Shown: positions 8,976 through 18,758 of the stretch, piece after piece | Numbering within the stretch: position 1 is the stretch's first letter | Layout of the letters: each line of letters starts with the position of its first letter | DNA from: JAJDZL01 sp965221175 | Lineage (GTDB): Bacteria; Pseudomonadota; Gammaproteobacteria; Arenicellales; JAJDZL01 | DNA: 64,000 nucleotides | NCBI GenBank assembly: GCA_965221175.1 | Contig: OZ244867.1 | Span: forward strand, 1 to 64,000 | Direction of reading: 5' to 3' | Translations under genes and position numbers: made by a program | Notes under the pieces: generated by a model | Databases searched by the model: none | What the model saw: only the letters and a program-made list of their open reading frames with translations | What the model was told of the DNA's origin: nothing

Positions 8976-9201
8976 CTATTCATTGAGTGATTCCATAATC
9001 TCTCTAATTTTGGAATCGGTGCATCCGCACTGTCTCAAAATAGAATGAATATTGCGTTCATCCAGTAACTCCCTGCTTGGGAACTGCTACATGATGAGTG
9101 CCACCAATTTTCCTGTAGGTATAAGTCCGCTTTGTTTGATGGTCGAACTTGTAGCCTAGTCCTCTTAATGACTTAATAAACCGCTGACGTGGAATAGTCA
9201 T
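8976..9201 (-). pseudogene. HicA-like mRNA interferase toxin, frameshifted
   Basis: From ATG 9201 the frame reads MTIPRQRFIKSLRGLGYKFD.. GGTHHVAVPKQGVTG and stops. The frame one base further reads RELLDERNIHSILRQCGCTD and on to a stop at 8976. Joined as VPK-RELLDE, the two make a typical HicA: an N-terminal helix (here with TIPRQRF), a His in the THH strand, and the C-terminal SILRQCGCTDSKIREIM helix. The shift lies near 9070 and looks like a one-base insertion. The start overlaps the 3' end of the HicB-like gene by 29 bases. The toxin is presumably inactive as given. Confidence 0.6.
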
Positions 9202-9496
9202 AATTTGAATGCACTAAAAGATCAATTGGGACACTTGCTCCTGTATCCTTCTCCATTGCGTATTGCTGTGAACCCCATCCACGATCACTAAAGAATTTCT
9301 CCAGTTCTCCTTTTTTCAAAAGCCGTTCAAGAATTGAATTAACTGCATCTTGAATATTGAGATTTAGTTCGTCAATAGTAGGACCCTCCATTGTCAGCCC
9401 TAGAGGGTCACAAATTCCAATCCAATTGCCGTGTTCACTTTGAAACACATGCCATGTGATTGTGCCTTCCATGCGAACTGCACCAGTCTTCTTCAT
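9173..9496 (-). CDS. HicB-like antitoxin
   Basis: A 107-residue protein of the HicB type, with the partial RNase H-like fold that binds HicA toxins. Core seen: TWHVFQSEHGNWIGICDPLGLTMEGPTIDELNLNIQDAVNSIL, matching 'W.a.C..L.l...g.t..eA..ni.eai'. I choose the ATG at 9496, MKKTGAV, because an AAGGAGAT ribosome site sits 8 bases before it; a longer frame upstream crosses the putative operator. It has no obvious C-terminal HTH, so the DNA-binding part may be absent or within residues 75-107. Its toxin partner downstream is frameshifted. Confidence 0.75.
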   Translation of the reverse strand: MKKTGAVRMEGTITWHVFQSEHGNWIGICDPLGLTMEGPTIDELNLNIQDAVNSILERLLKKGELEKFFSDRGWGSQQYAMEKDTGASVPIDLLVHSNYDYSTSAVY

Positions 9497-9521
9497 ATCT
9501 AAATCTCCTTTTGTGTTAGCA

Positions 9522-9535
9522 ATTTGTATATAAAT
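9522..9535. promoter_or_regulatory. Palindrome ATTTGTATATAAAT, probable hicB operator
   Basis: A near-perfect 14-base palindrome lies just upstream of the HicB-like start codon. A second copy differing at one position (C for T) lies at 9744-9757. HicB antitoxins commonly autorepress by binding palindromes in this place. The palindromes are seen; their function is inferred. Confidence 0.45.
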
Positions 9536-9743
9536 TGTATGTAATTTATGCATTTCTTTGCTAAATCTATGCAAATTACACGGAATCTTTACTGAAAACA
9601 TTTTACGGTAAAGAAGTTCCCATGTATTCGCCTAACTCAGGGAGCTACCCTTTGCTTATGAAGACTGTTGTATTTCACGGGCAACCCGACCTACGGGGTT
9701 CCGAAAAATGTTTACAACGGAGATTCTGTGGAATATGCGCTAC

Positions 9744-9757
9744 ATTTGTATACAAAT
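9744..9757. promoter_or_regulatory. Palindrome ATTTGTATACAAAT, second probable operator
   Basis: A perfect 14-base palindrome in the gap between the minus-strand HicB-like gene and the plus-strand truncated HicB-like gene. It shares 13 of 14 bases with the site at 9522. A weaker half-match (GTATACAAG) follows at about 9801. A single repressor could act on both divergent genes. Confidence 0.45.
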
Positions 9758-9853
9758 TACACCAAATGATTACTTTTAGTAAAATCACGACTTGAAATTG
9801 GTATACAAGCCGTTAAGTACCAATCATGATTTAATGAACTTACAGGGGACGAC

Positions 9854-10099
9854 ATGGCACATCGTAAATTTCGATGCTACGTGCATGGCAAGGGTTCAGA
9901 GTGGGAAGCCATTTGTACAGATTTAGACATTTCCGTAGAGGGAGATTCAGAAGCTGACCAAAAGCGTTTTCTAAAACGAAAATCGCCTCTTTGGTTGCGG
10001 TCTCTGTATTATTGGAGATTGGTGTTATTTAGATTGTATGGTAAACAATCTTCACAGAAAGAATATGTCCTCAATATTCAGGTCCAGTCATCATCGTAA
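9854..10099 (+). pseudogene. Truncated HicB-like protein, N-terminal part only
   Basis: The first ~37 residues, MAHRKFRCYVHGKGSEWEAI then CTDLDISVEGDS, match a widespread small proteobacterial HicB-like family. After about position 9967 the remaining frame (QKRFLKRKSPLW..) is basic and unlike the expected amphipathic helix, so the original 3' end seems replaced or frameshifted. It converges on the coupling-protein gene and overlaps its 3' end. Probably a dead fragment. Confidence 0.5.
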
Positions 10100-12522
10100 G
10101 TTAAGAATCGGAATGGTGCTCGATGGGCATCATTGATCTTTAGCACTTCTCCTAGATGGTTTGCTTCATCAATTTCGGAAAATATCTTCTCCAATTGCCG
10201 TGACACTTTGGTATCTGGACTGAAGTAGTAGATTTCATCCCAATTTCTATTTTTACGAGCAATCAAATGTGCAACGAGGATTCCAGGATAGCGATCATTA
10301 GCTTTGAGTGTTCGCTCTACTTCGACTGCAATCCGGGTATGATCAGGACGGACTGCAACTGCATCAGGATAGACTTCACCTTTTTTCATTGCACTGTTTC
10401 GTGCGTTCTTCTTCCAGCTGCGCCAACCTTTACGTTCTGCAATGAGTCGCAAGCGCTGAATATCCAGTTGATGATTCATTGAAGTTCGATTAACTGATGA
10501 TTTGTAGAATACCGGTCGAGATTCAATATCCCTATCAGTTTCCTGAATAAGTGAAACTCCATGTCTGGCAATCCCCCAAATCTGTTCAGTTGAACTGAAG
10601 CCGGTAGGATATTGATGGTTTCTGATCAACTTTGCTTCGGACTGTTCTTTGAGAATTTCTTCAATCTGTTCATTTGACACATCATTGAGCAACTGAAAAA
10701 TTATGTCGATATGAGTCCATGTTTCTTCATAGAGGAAATAAAACAATCTATCCTTTGGTATTCTGTCGAACAGCGGCATATGTTTCGATTCATCATGTAT
10801 CTCTGAATTTGCACTCTTCGGTATCCGCTCCAACAGATCTATACTTTCACCACTTGCAAATTTTGCGGGTTCAGGGTAAATTCCCACTTTCTGGACAGGC
10901 AATGCAGTTGCTATAGCTAGCTGGGGCAGGTCAGTTCCTAGGCAAACCGCACATCCTTTCGGTAAACTCATAATCGTATTCACATCGTATAAATTTCTCT
11001 CTGTTTCGCCTACGGACCGCGATGCAGTAAATGATTCCGACAATTCGAGATTTCTCACAGTGCTACTTCTCTGAGTGGAAACCAGAATCCGTCCGGTTTG
11101 ATTGGAAATCCATGAAGCAGTGTCCTTGTCCGATGGACGATAAAGCCATTTGATTGGAGTCGTGTCAAGAATGGTTGTACGAACTCCGTCCTCTGATAGG
11201 TCGGATCCACAATTCGCGAAGTCTCCTAGAGACTGATGTGCCAACAGAATATTGCATCCTTTGTCACGAATGGCTCCCAGGGCGTTCACTGACGTTGCAC
11301 TCAACAGGTATTTGAACTCATCGAGGAATATTGAGCAGTGCCGATTTCTGTTCCGCGTTCGCTCAATGATCTGAATGATACGAACAAATAACATTTTTTG
11401 GAGAATCACTATCGGATCATTTCGCATCGAACCTACTATGTAAATGCATCCACCGTCGCGCAATGGCGCAGAAAGATCTACTCCTGTTCGAGTCTGAATG
11501 CAGATTTGTTCACCTACCTCTTCAATAGCTGTGAAAAATGCTTTTGCGCCATTCGATAGGTCACGGTTGATTAAAAATTTTGCCTTGATTCCCATTTCAG
11601 TAAGTGACAACGATTCTTTCTCCAAGAGCGAAGCTGCAAATCTTGCCGCTTTGCGATCATCTAACCTGTAGAAGTCTGAATCACTGCCACGGCGACTGAG
11701 TTCCAGTCCCGCATAGAGCATTTCAGCAACTTCATCCGGAGATGAATTCAGAAGTGGATTAAGTTGTGGTATGGGTTCGCTAAGGTCAACGAATTGAAAC
11801 CGTACGCCTGCACTTTTACATGCCTCATGAAATACACTGGGTGCCCACTCATCATTCTTGGGGTCAAATACAAATACAGCATCACCGTATTTCAGAGACT
11901 GGGTTAGTGTTACAGCCGCCTGAATTCCTTTTCCAGTACCCGGTGGTCCCATAATCTGGACGTGACTGCTTTTCCATGTCGAACGTTCAAGAGTTACAGG
12001 ACTGCCAGCAGTGTCCATGCCCAGGAACATTTCATTCTTCAATGCTGCAGCAGTGAACTGTTTCTCAAATTGAATTGGAACTGTTCCCGGTAATTCTTTT
12101 CGAATATGCCGAATATCAGTCAGAGTATCTTTCAACCCGGCATTTCGCGTTCGTTTGTTCAGAATCTCAACTACGAACGGTTCGAAATATCTTCCTGCGA
12201 AGTATGCTAAAACTCCTCCAGCAACAAGCCCCAAAAATGCAAATACAATGTTACTGATTTGGAAAAATTTAACATAACTGATAGAACCTGACTGACTGTA
12301 AACAGCGGCAATTACAAAAAGAAACACTGTTACTGGCACAGCACCGCCCACTACCCGCATTACATAAGTAATCCATGAGTGTTGCCGGGGAAACAAAAAT
12401 AGAACTCGAGTACCGAATATAAAAAGTAACGCCAGGCAGAAAATCGTGAATTGAAGTCCCCAACCATCGAGAATTGCAAATGAGCCAACTAAGCTATCAG
12501 TTCTTTCTGTAATTGTGTCCAC
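10078..12522 (-). CDS. Type IV coupling protein-like ATPase (TraD/TraG/TrwB-like) with an extra C-terminal domain
   Basis: An 814-residue membrane-anchored ATPase. N-terminal TM segments lie at about 24-44, 58-76 and 90-110. Walker A GPPGTGKG is at 192-199, PKNDEW at about 221, and Walker B SIFLDEF at 397-403, followed by LLAHQS; this is the order of conjugative T4CPs, which feed the DNA-relaxase complex to the secretion channel. Residues ~690-814 form an added module (RLRLIAERKGW, YPDAVAV, RIAVEVERT) whose Asp...Glu-x-Glu pattern resembles PD-(D/E)XK-like replication-relaxation proteins. The start is a GTG preceded by AGGTAGGA. No relaxase or T4SS genes lie nearby, so its role here is uncertain. 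Confidence 0.8.
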   Translation of the reverse strand: MDTITERTDSLVGSFAILDGWGLQFTIFCLALLFIFGTRVLFLFPRQHSWITYVMRVVGGAVPVTVFLFVIAAVYSQSGSISYVKFFQISNIVFAFLGLVAGGVLAYFAGRYFEPFVVEILNKRTRNAGLKDTLTDIRHIRKELPGTVPIQFEKQFTAAALKNEMFLGMDTAGSPVTLERSTWKSSHVQIMGPPGTGKGIQAAVTLTQSLKYGDAVFVFDPKNDEWAPSVFHEACKSAGVRFQFVDLSEPIPQLNPLLNSSPDEVAEMLYAGLELSRRGSDSDFYRLDDRKAARFAASLLEKESLSLTEMGIKAKFLINRDLSNGAKAFFTAIEEVGEQICIQTRTGVDLSAPLRDGGCIYIVGSMRNDPIVILQKMLFVRIIQIIERTRNRNRHCSIFLDEFKYLLSATSVNALGAIRDKGCNILLAHQSLGDFANCGSDLSEDGVRTTILDTTPIKWLYRPSDKDTASWISNQTGRILVSTQRSSTVRNLELSESFTASRSVGETERNLYDVNTIMSLPKGCAVCLGTDLPQLAIATALPVQKVGIYPEPAKFASGESIDLLERIPKSANSEIHDESKHMPLFDRIPKDRLFYFLYEETWTHIDIIFQLLNDVSNEQIEEILKEQSEAKLIRNHQYPTGFSSTEQIWGIARHGVSLIQETDRDIESRPVFYKSSVNRTSMNHQLDIQRLRLIAERKGWRSWKKNARNSAMKKGEVYPDAVAVRPDHTRIAVEVERTLKANDRYPGILVAHLIARKNRNWDEIYYFSPDTKVSRQLEKIFSEIDEANHLGEVLKINDAHRAPFRFLTYDDDWT

Positions 12523-12726
12523 AATCCTACCTAGTCCATTTTGCGAGGCATGTCACTAGGTTATACAGGCAATGATTTTCTGAGGTTTGCTTTATGTCAT
12601 AAGAGTTAACACAAAGAGCACCTTACTAAAATTCGAAAGTGTTGATGTATTGCAACAGTACTGGTGCTTATTCTGTTTTACTCGAACAGTGATTCTGGTT
12701 ATTTAAACACCTGATGTGGTCATTGT

Positions 12727-13495
12727 ATGGCTACAGTTGACACTGACAGTTCAGAGCCAATGTGTCGAGTGATGGAGATTCTAGGATTCGGACCGATCGG
12801 GGTGGACAGTTTTGTGGCGGCTCTCGGTGATCGTCAATCATTAAAGTGCGGGCGGGTCGTGTCGTCGTGGCTACTACTGACAACTCGCCAGCACCGCACC
12901 GGTAGCAATCCGGTTCTGCTCGGCATCAGCAAGCGCGGTGACCGTTAGCTGCATACCATGCTGGTTCACGGTGCTCGTGCAGTATTGAGGAAGGGGGATG
13001 CAAAGAAAAAACCAGATTCTTTCGGCCGTTGGGTGCGCGAGGTTGCGAAACGCCGCGGTCGCCATAAGGTGAACATCGCGATTGCTAACAAGATGGTGCG
13101 GATCGGCTTGGGCGGTGTTGGCCAAAGACTTACACTTCGATCCGAAACTGTTGCGATGATCTGACCACACCAATGCACGGAGCGCTTGTAAACAAAGCAG
13201 ATCATATTGAGTTCAGATGAAGCATGTAAGCAACAGTGCAGTTAAAAAAGTAACCGAAGATAGTTAGTCGATAGGTCGGCAAGAGTACACAGGACACCCG
13301 CCGAAGGATTGCATAGGTAAGGGTTAGAAAACAGATTGATTACAAATTATGAGATGCCGACATAGGAAGAACCTGGTAAAAATAATTGTTGTAAGAAATC
13401 GATTGAATGATAAAGATCCTGCGTGCTAATTTCATCAAGGATAGACGGGCAAAGATAGTCCTTCAATTGAAAAGCCGGATATATGACCGCAACCT
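12727..13495 (+). pseudogene. Decayed IS110-family element, 3' part
   Basis: Coding homology at 12727-13165 (MEILGFGPIG..SFVAALGD, then GRVVSSWLLLTTRQ.., LLGISKRGDR, stop, MLVHGARAVLR, REVAKRRGRHK) is the transposase_20 C-terminal half, closely related to the intact IS110 at 41398-42447. There is an in-frame TAG at about 12946 and a scrambled end. The noncoding tail up to about 13495 (ending CCGGATATATGACCGCAACC) also matches the tail of the intact copy, then homology stops about 60 bases short of that element's end. The N-terminal DEDD part is missing. Confidence 0.75.
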
Positions 13496-13734
13496 CATTA
13501 GTTGCAGATGCAACATCGTCCACGCCCGTATCCTCGGACCCAACACCTTTTCCAAAACTCGCTCCTGCCAGGCTACTGGTAATCGCAAGAGCTGTAAAAG
13601 ATGTTTTGGGTTTATCCGGTGGTGTTCCAAGAAATTGATTTCCAAGTGCACAACATCCATTTTTTCACCGCCGCTCGTTTCGATTACTCCATCTCCATTG
13701 AGATCACAAGAGACTAGGCCATGAAATACGGACT

Positions 13735-14150
13735 GTGCTGCGGACCAATTGGATGAATGCACTGCCACTCGAGCTGATTGACCAGTATGCACGTCCAATG
13801 ACCATCAAAAACACGATCAAGAACGCCATTGATTATTTTCACATGGAAGCGCCATCTACCACGGTGTCGATGAAGCTGGGTTCTGATTTGCAAACAACGC
13901 TAATGGCTGACGGGCTTTGTCGAATCTCTGGTAGGCGCACCTCGGCAAAGGTTTGGAAGACCAAAGGCAAGCACTGTATATGTGTTCGGGTGTGGAGGTC
14001 AGAACCGCACATTCATCGTCAGCCTCGGTCGACAAGCGAACTATCGATATCTGCGGGCGATTGGTTACACCGAGATCATCGAATCCATCCTTTGGTTGAA
14101 TGATCATAGCTACGGATACAGTTCACTTGAAACCGTATTTGTCCTGTAAA
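13735..14150 (+). pseudogene. C-terminal remnant of an IS4-like DDE transposase, copy 1
   Basis: LIDQYARPMTIKNTIKNAID, then YFHMEAP and TTLMADGLCRI match the C-terminal catalytic helix region (LIxRYARRMxIENxIK) of an IS4-like transposase. The rest continues in shifted frames. A second degenerate copy in the opposite orientation lies at 19016-19440, each sitting outside one of the two inverted porin copies. Non-functional. Confidence 0.6.
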
Positions 14151-14419
14151 TTGAATGTGTTGGGAAGTGAGGTTGACATTAAGCACAAACGATCAGTTAC
14201 CCATTGAGTGCAATAGTCCTCCGCCTACATTGCTTCACGATAGCCGTGCTGTAGTGTGTTCAATGAATCTCTCTAGCTTTCACAAGCCATCAAGGTAAAT
14301 TTGGAGTTGTCACCGCGACGATTTTACAGGTCGACACAATGGATGACTGGAAACTGGAATGACAGATCGAATGCCTGTCAGGTTGAGGAAAGTAGTTACA
14401 TTGTTTGCGAATATTCAGT

Positions 14420-14450
14420 AAAAAAACGGGGTGCACTAGGCACCCCGTTT
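14420..14450 (-). terminator. Rho-independent terminator of porin copy 1
   Basis: On the minus strand ACGGGGTGC and GCACCCCGT form a strong stem followed by a run of T. It lies 31 bases beyond the porin stop codon. The equivalent hairpin follows porin copy 2 at 18728-18758. Confidence 0.8.
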
Positions 14451-14480
14451 CTAAATTATTATTCAAGTACGAACTATCGT

Positions 14481-15426
14481 CTAGAAATCAACTTTCAGGC
14501 CTAGTAACGATGAACTTTCTGTATCATCGCCATGAGACACATGCTCAAAGATCAAGCTTGCGCCGCTACCTAAACTGTTGGTCACGACAATCAAGTTTTG
14601 ATCGCCCGCGCCACCATCGGCATCAGAATTAGCTACTTGAACGGCATAGGAAAGTCCAGAATCGCCGACGGAACCACCTACATGTAGGATATTCATCTTT
14701 GTTTTCACGCCATCTGCGTCTTTTCTACTGCCCAATCCAACGGTCAGGTTCACTCCAGCCGCTCCTGCTGAAACCGCAACTCCAGTAAAGCCTGCGTCGT
14801 CGTTTGCGTTACTCCAATTACCGATCCCAACTCCGACCGGACCTAAAGTCGCGCTTGCACCAAGTTCTAGCTTTTCAGCATCACCGGTCACCTTATCGAT
14901 TTGAAAGCTCACATCGCCAGCACTTGACGAATAGGAAACTGAATTTCTGTTTCGATAATTGGCACCACCAAATATACCATTCACATATGACGGATCAACT
15001 GCAAAGCCGTAGTGGTTAGCACTGGCCGACCAGATTTGACCTAAGCTAATAGTTCCAAATCCACCGGAAAGGGAGACGTAGGACAATCGGCCGCCTGGGC
15101 CGCCGTTCCAGTCGGCGTCAACTTCCGCGTGACGATGGTTAGTGGCAGAATCGTCTTCAGCTTCTTGATTAGATGTAACCTCTATTTCTGGATGCGTATG
15201 ACCTGGACCACCGGAAGACTCAGCATTCGTTGTATTGAATTTGGATTCATATTTGTAAGATGCCGTCAGTCCTTCGGAGACTTCGTGCGATCCTTTGAAT
15301 CCCCAGCGAGATGTGAAGTCACTAACACTAGCATCGCCTGAGCCAAAAGATAGTCCGGTCCTGAATGAGCCGTACAGACTTGGCCCTGCCATTTCTGCCC
15401 CGAGGACAGCTGAGGGGACACTCAGT
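14481..15426 (-). pseudogene. Gram-negative porin copy 1, lacking its signal peptide
   Basis: The mature barrel sequence is intact from VPSAVLGAEMAGPSLYGSFR to the terminal LLGLKVDF, with the C-terminal Phe needed for outer-membrane assembly. Homology to porin copy 2 stops at about 15426 inside the signal peptide; upstream is the leader region of the coupling-protein copy instead. The frame could start at an ATG at 15443 (MGVRSQLS..), but that gives no export signal. Compared with copy 2 it has a shorter extracellular loop rich in His and Glu (GHTHPEIEV, NHRHAEVD). Most likely a recombination-made pseudogene. Confidence 0.75.
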
Positions 15427-15635
15427 TGGCTTCTGACACCCAAAGAATACGCTTTTCATCTATTCTGCTTATGTTGTCCTATGTTAGAAACTGCCAGATC
15501 TGTTGCAATACAGCAACACTTTCGAGTATTAGTAAAGTGCTCATTGTGTGAACTGTAATGACATAAAGCAAACCACAGAAAATCATTGCCTGTATAACCT
15601 AGTGACATGCCTCGCAACATGGACCAGGCAGGATT

Positions 15636-17150
15636 GTGGACACAATTACAGAAAGAATTGATAGCTTATTTGGCTCATTTGTGATTTTCAATGGTTGGGG
15701 ACTTCAATTCACGATTTTCTGCCTGGCGTTACTTTTTATATTCGGTACTCGAGTTCTATTTTTGTTTCCCCGGCAACACTCATGGATTACTTATGTAATG
15801 CGGGTAGTGGGCGGTGCTGTGCCAGTAACAGTGATTCTTTTTGTAATTGCTGCTGTTTACAGTCAGTCAGGTTCTATCAGTTATGTGACATTTTTCCAAA
15901 TCAGTAACATTGTGTTTGCATTTTTGGGGCTTGTTGCTGGAGGAGTTTTAGCATTCTTCGCAGGAAGATATTTCGAACCGTTCGTAATTGAGATTCTGAA
16001 CAAACGAACGCGAATTGTGGATCCGATCTATCAGAGGACGGAGTTCGTACAACCATTCTTGACACGACTCCAGTCAAATGACTTTATCGTCCGTCGGACA
16101 AGGACACTGCTTCATGGATTTCCAATCAAACCGGGCGGATTCTGGTTTCCACTCAGAGAAGTAACACTGTGAGGAATCTCGAATTGGCGGAATCACTTTC
16201 TGTATCACGATCCATAGGCGAAACAGAGAGAAATTTATACGATGTGAATACGATTATGAGTTTACCGAAAGGATGTGCGGTTTGCCTAGGAACTGACCTG
16301 CCCCAGCTAGCTATAGCAACTGCATTGCCTGTCCAGAAAGTGGAAATTTACCCTGAACCCGCAGAATTGGCAATTGGTGACAGTATAGACCTGTTGGAGC
16401 GGATACCGGAGAGTGCAAATTCAGAGATACATGATGAATCGAAACATATGCAGCTGTTCGACAGAATACCAAAGGATAGATTGTTTTATTTCCTCTTTGA
16501 AGAAACATGGACTCATATCGACATAATTTTTCAGTTGCTCAATGATGTGTCAAATGAACAGATTGAAGCAATTCTCAAAGAACAGTCTGAAGCAAAGTTG
16601 ATCAGAAACCATCAATTTCCTACTGGCTTCAGTTCAACTGAACAGATTTGGGGGGATTGCTAGAGGTGGAGTTTCACTTGTTCAGGAAACTGATAGGAAT
16701 CTTGAGTTTCGACCGACATTCTACAAAACATCAGTGAATCAAACTTCAATGAATCATCAACTGGATATTCAGCGCTTGCGACTCATTGCAGAACGTAAAG
16801 GTTGGCGCAGCTGGAAGAAGAACGCACGAAACAGTGTAATGAAAAAAGGTGAAGTCTATCCTGATGCAGTTGCAGTACGCCCTGATCATTCCCGTATTGC
16901 AATCGAAGTAGAGCGAACAATCAAAGCTTATGATCGCTATCCTGGAGTCCTCGTTGCACATTTGATTGCTCGTAAGAATAGAAAATGGGATGAAATCTAC
17001 TACTTTAGTCCAGAAGCCAAAGTGTCACGGCAATTGGAGAAGATATTCTCCGAAATTAGTGAAGCAAGCTATCTAGGAGAAGTGTTAAAGATCAATGATG
17101 CCCACCGATCACCATTCCGATTCTTGACTTACGATGATGACTGGACCTGA
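15636..17150 (+). pseudogene. Inverted, internally deleted copy of the coupling-protein gene
   Basis: Residues 1-126 match the N-terminal TM region of the 10078-12522 protein almost exactly. The sequence then jumps to the equivalent of residue ~441 (DGVRTTILDTT region) in a shifted frame, so both Walker motifs are gone. The remaining C-terminal half is present in two further pieces (16169-16663 and 16734-17150), separated by a frameshift near 16655. The last ~125 residues, the added C-terminal domain, are well kept. The upstream ~90 bases also match the other copy's leader. It cannot make an active ATPase. Confidence 0.85.
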
Positions 17151-17491
17151 ATATTGAGAACATTCAATTCAGCAAGTATAATTTTCTTGTTTCATCACTC
17201 GAATTTTGATACTGATTCGGCCACTATCCGCGTAGATTGATTCAGTTTGTTTTCTCCCCAATAGTGTTGTCTTCGGGTGAAATTAGAATTAGTGAACAGA
17301 ATATATTTGAATTAAGATGTTGCAAACTTACAACATATATAGTGTGTATATTCCATTTAAACACTTTTTTTGAACGAAAATCAAATCTAGTGGCTTTCAT
17401 GCTATTAACATTGTTAACCATAACGTGTAAATCTTATTTCGATTTGCAGTTATATCTTTCATTTAATTGATATTTTTATAGGAATTAAGCA
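17151..17491. other. Porin promoter region
   Basis: About 340 AT-rich bases between the coupling-protein remnant and porin copy 2. The stretch from 17330 (ACATATATAGTGTGTATATTCC) is the likeliest promoter area, and AGGAATT precedes the ATG at 17492. No ORF or defined operator is visible. Confidence 0.4.
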
Positions 17492-18697
17492 ATGAAAAAA
17501 CTATTAATAACAGTATGTCTCTCGGGACTACTGAGTGTCCCCTCAGTTGTCCTCGGTGCGGAAATGGGAGGGGCAGGTCTGTACGGCTCATTCAGGACCG
17601 GACTAACTTTTGGTTCAGGCGATGCAGAGGTTGGTGACTTCTCATCTCGTTGGGGATTCAAAGGATCGCACGAAGTCGCCGAAGGACTGACGGCATCTTA
17701 CAAATATGAATCCAAATTCAATACAACAAATGCTGAGTCTTCCGGTGGTGAGGGTCATAAGCATGCCGCAGTTGCTGGAACTGACGAAGTACTTGCAGCA
17801 GTCAACGTTGCTAACCTAACCCCACCTTCTGCTGCGGATTATGATGCTGATGATCCTGATAATCCCAATACTTTTAGGTATAGTCGTAGTGACCAGTGTG
17901 CTGATCGTGGTAAGCCCGTGCGGATATTGAAAGATGATGAGATGATGGTTACGGGATATGAAGAAATTGATCCAATGGAAGACTTCGAAACCGCACTCGA
18001 ACCCGATGATGTATTTTGTGGTAACGTTATTTCTCATACACACGCTGGAAGTGCAAAAATTGACAGCGACGGCGGTCCAGGCGGCCGATTGTCCTACGTC
18101 AGCCTTTCCGGCGGATTTGGAACTGTTACCCTAGGTCAAATCTGGTCGGCCAGTGCTATACACTACGGTTTTGCAGTTGATCCGTCATATTCGAATGGTG
18201 TATTTGGCGGTGCCAGTTATCGAAACGGAAATACAGTTTCCTATTCGTCATCTGCCGGCGATGTGAGTTTTCAAATGGATAAGGTATTCGGTGGTGCTGA
18301 AGCGATTGAATTTGGTGCAAGCGCGACTTTGGGTCCGGTCGGAGTTGGGCTCGCTTCCGTGAGTAGCGGAATCGACGATTCAAGCTTTGCGGGAGTTGCC
18401 GTCTCATCAGGAGCGGCTGGAATTAACCTGACCGTTGGATTGGGTAGTAGCAAAGACGCATGGGGCGCGAAAACAAAGACAAACGTCCTACATGTAGGTG
18501 GTTCCTTCGGCGATACTGGACTTTCCTATGCCCTTCAAGTAGCTAATTCCGATGCCGATGCTGGCGTAGGCGATCAGAACCTGATTGTCGTGACTAACAG
18601 TTTAGGCAGCGGCGCAAGTTTGATCTTTGAGCATGTGTCTTACGGCGTTAAAACTAAAGCGGCTTCATCGCTACTAGGTCTAAAAGTAGATTTCTAG
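17492..18697 (+). CDS. Gram-negative outer-membrane porin (copy 2, intact)
   Basis: A 401-residue general diffusion porin. A signal peptide MKKLLITVCLSGLLSVPSVV is cleaved near LG-AEM; mature repeats include GLYGSFRTGL, SRWGFKGSHEV, LSYVSLSGGFGTVTLGQIWS, SYSSSAGDVSFQ and the terminal LLGLKVDF with C-terminal Phe. Between residues ~88 and 190 it has a long acidic insertion with two Cys (SDQCAD, DVFCGN) that copy 1 lacks; this should be a surface or constriction loop. A strong terminator follows. It has the only complete signal peptide of the pair, so it is the likely functional gene. Confidence 0.88.
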   Translation: MKKLLITVCLSGLLSVPSVVLGAEMGGAGLYGSFRTGLTFGSGDAEVGDFSSRWGFKGSHEVAEGLTASYKYESKFNTTNAESSGGEGHKHAAVAGTDEVLAAVNVANLTPPSAADYDADDPDNPNTFRYSRSDQCADRGKPVRILKDDEMMVTGYEEIDPMEDFETALEPDDVFCGNVISHTHAGSAKIDSDGGPGGRLSYVSLSGGFGTVTLGQIWSASAIHYGFAVDPSYSNGVFGGASYRNGNTVSYSSSAGDVSFQMDKVFGGAEAIEFGASATLGPVGVGLASVSSGIDDSSFAGVAVSSGAAGINLTVGLGSSKDAWGAKTKTNVLHVGGSFGDTGLSYALQVANSDADAGVGDQNLIVVTNSLGSGASLIFEHVSYGVKTKAASSLLGLKVDF

Positions 18698-18727
18698 ACG
18701 AGAGTTCGTACTTAATTTACAATTTAG

Positions 18728-18758
18728 AAACGGGGTGCCTTGCGCACCCCGTTTTTTT
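18728..18758 (+). terminator. Rho-independent terminator of porin copy 2
   Basis: AACGGGGTGC and GCACCCCGTT form a GC-rich stem with a four-base loop, followed by TTTTTT. It lies 31 bases after the porin stop and matches the one after copy 1. Confidence 0.85.

Noticed and set aside
13500..13740. Minus-strand DLNGDGVIE, similar to an EF-hand or dockerin loop, and a signal-peptide-like SFTALAITSSLAGASFG in another frame
   Set aside because: The two are in different frames, there is no start codon or repeat of the loop, and the stretch is between two IS remnants. It may be a gene scrap but cannot be called.
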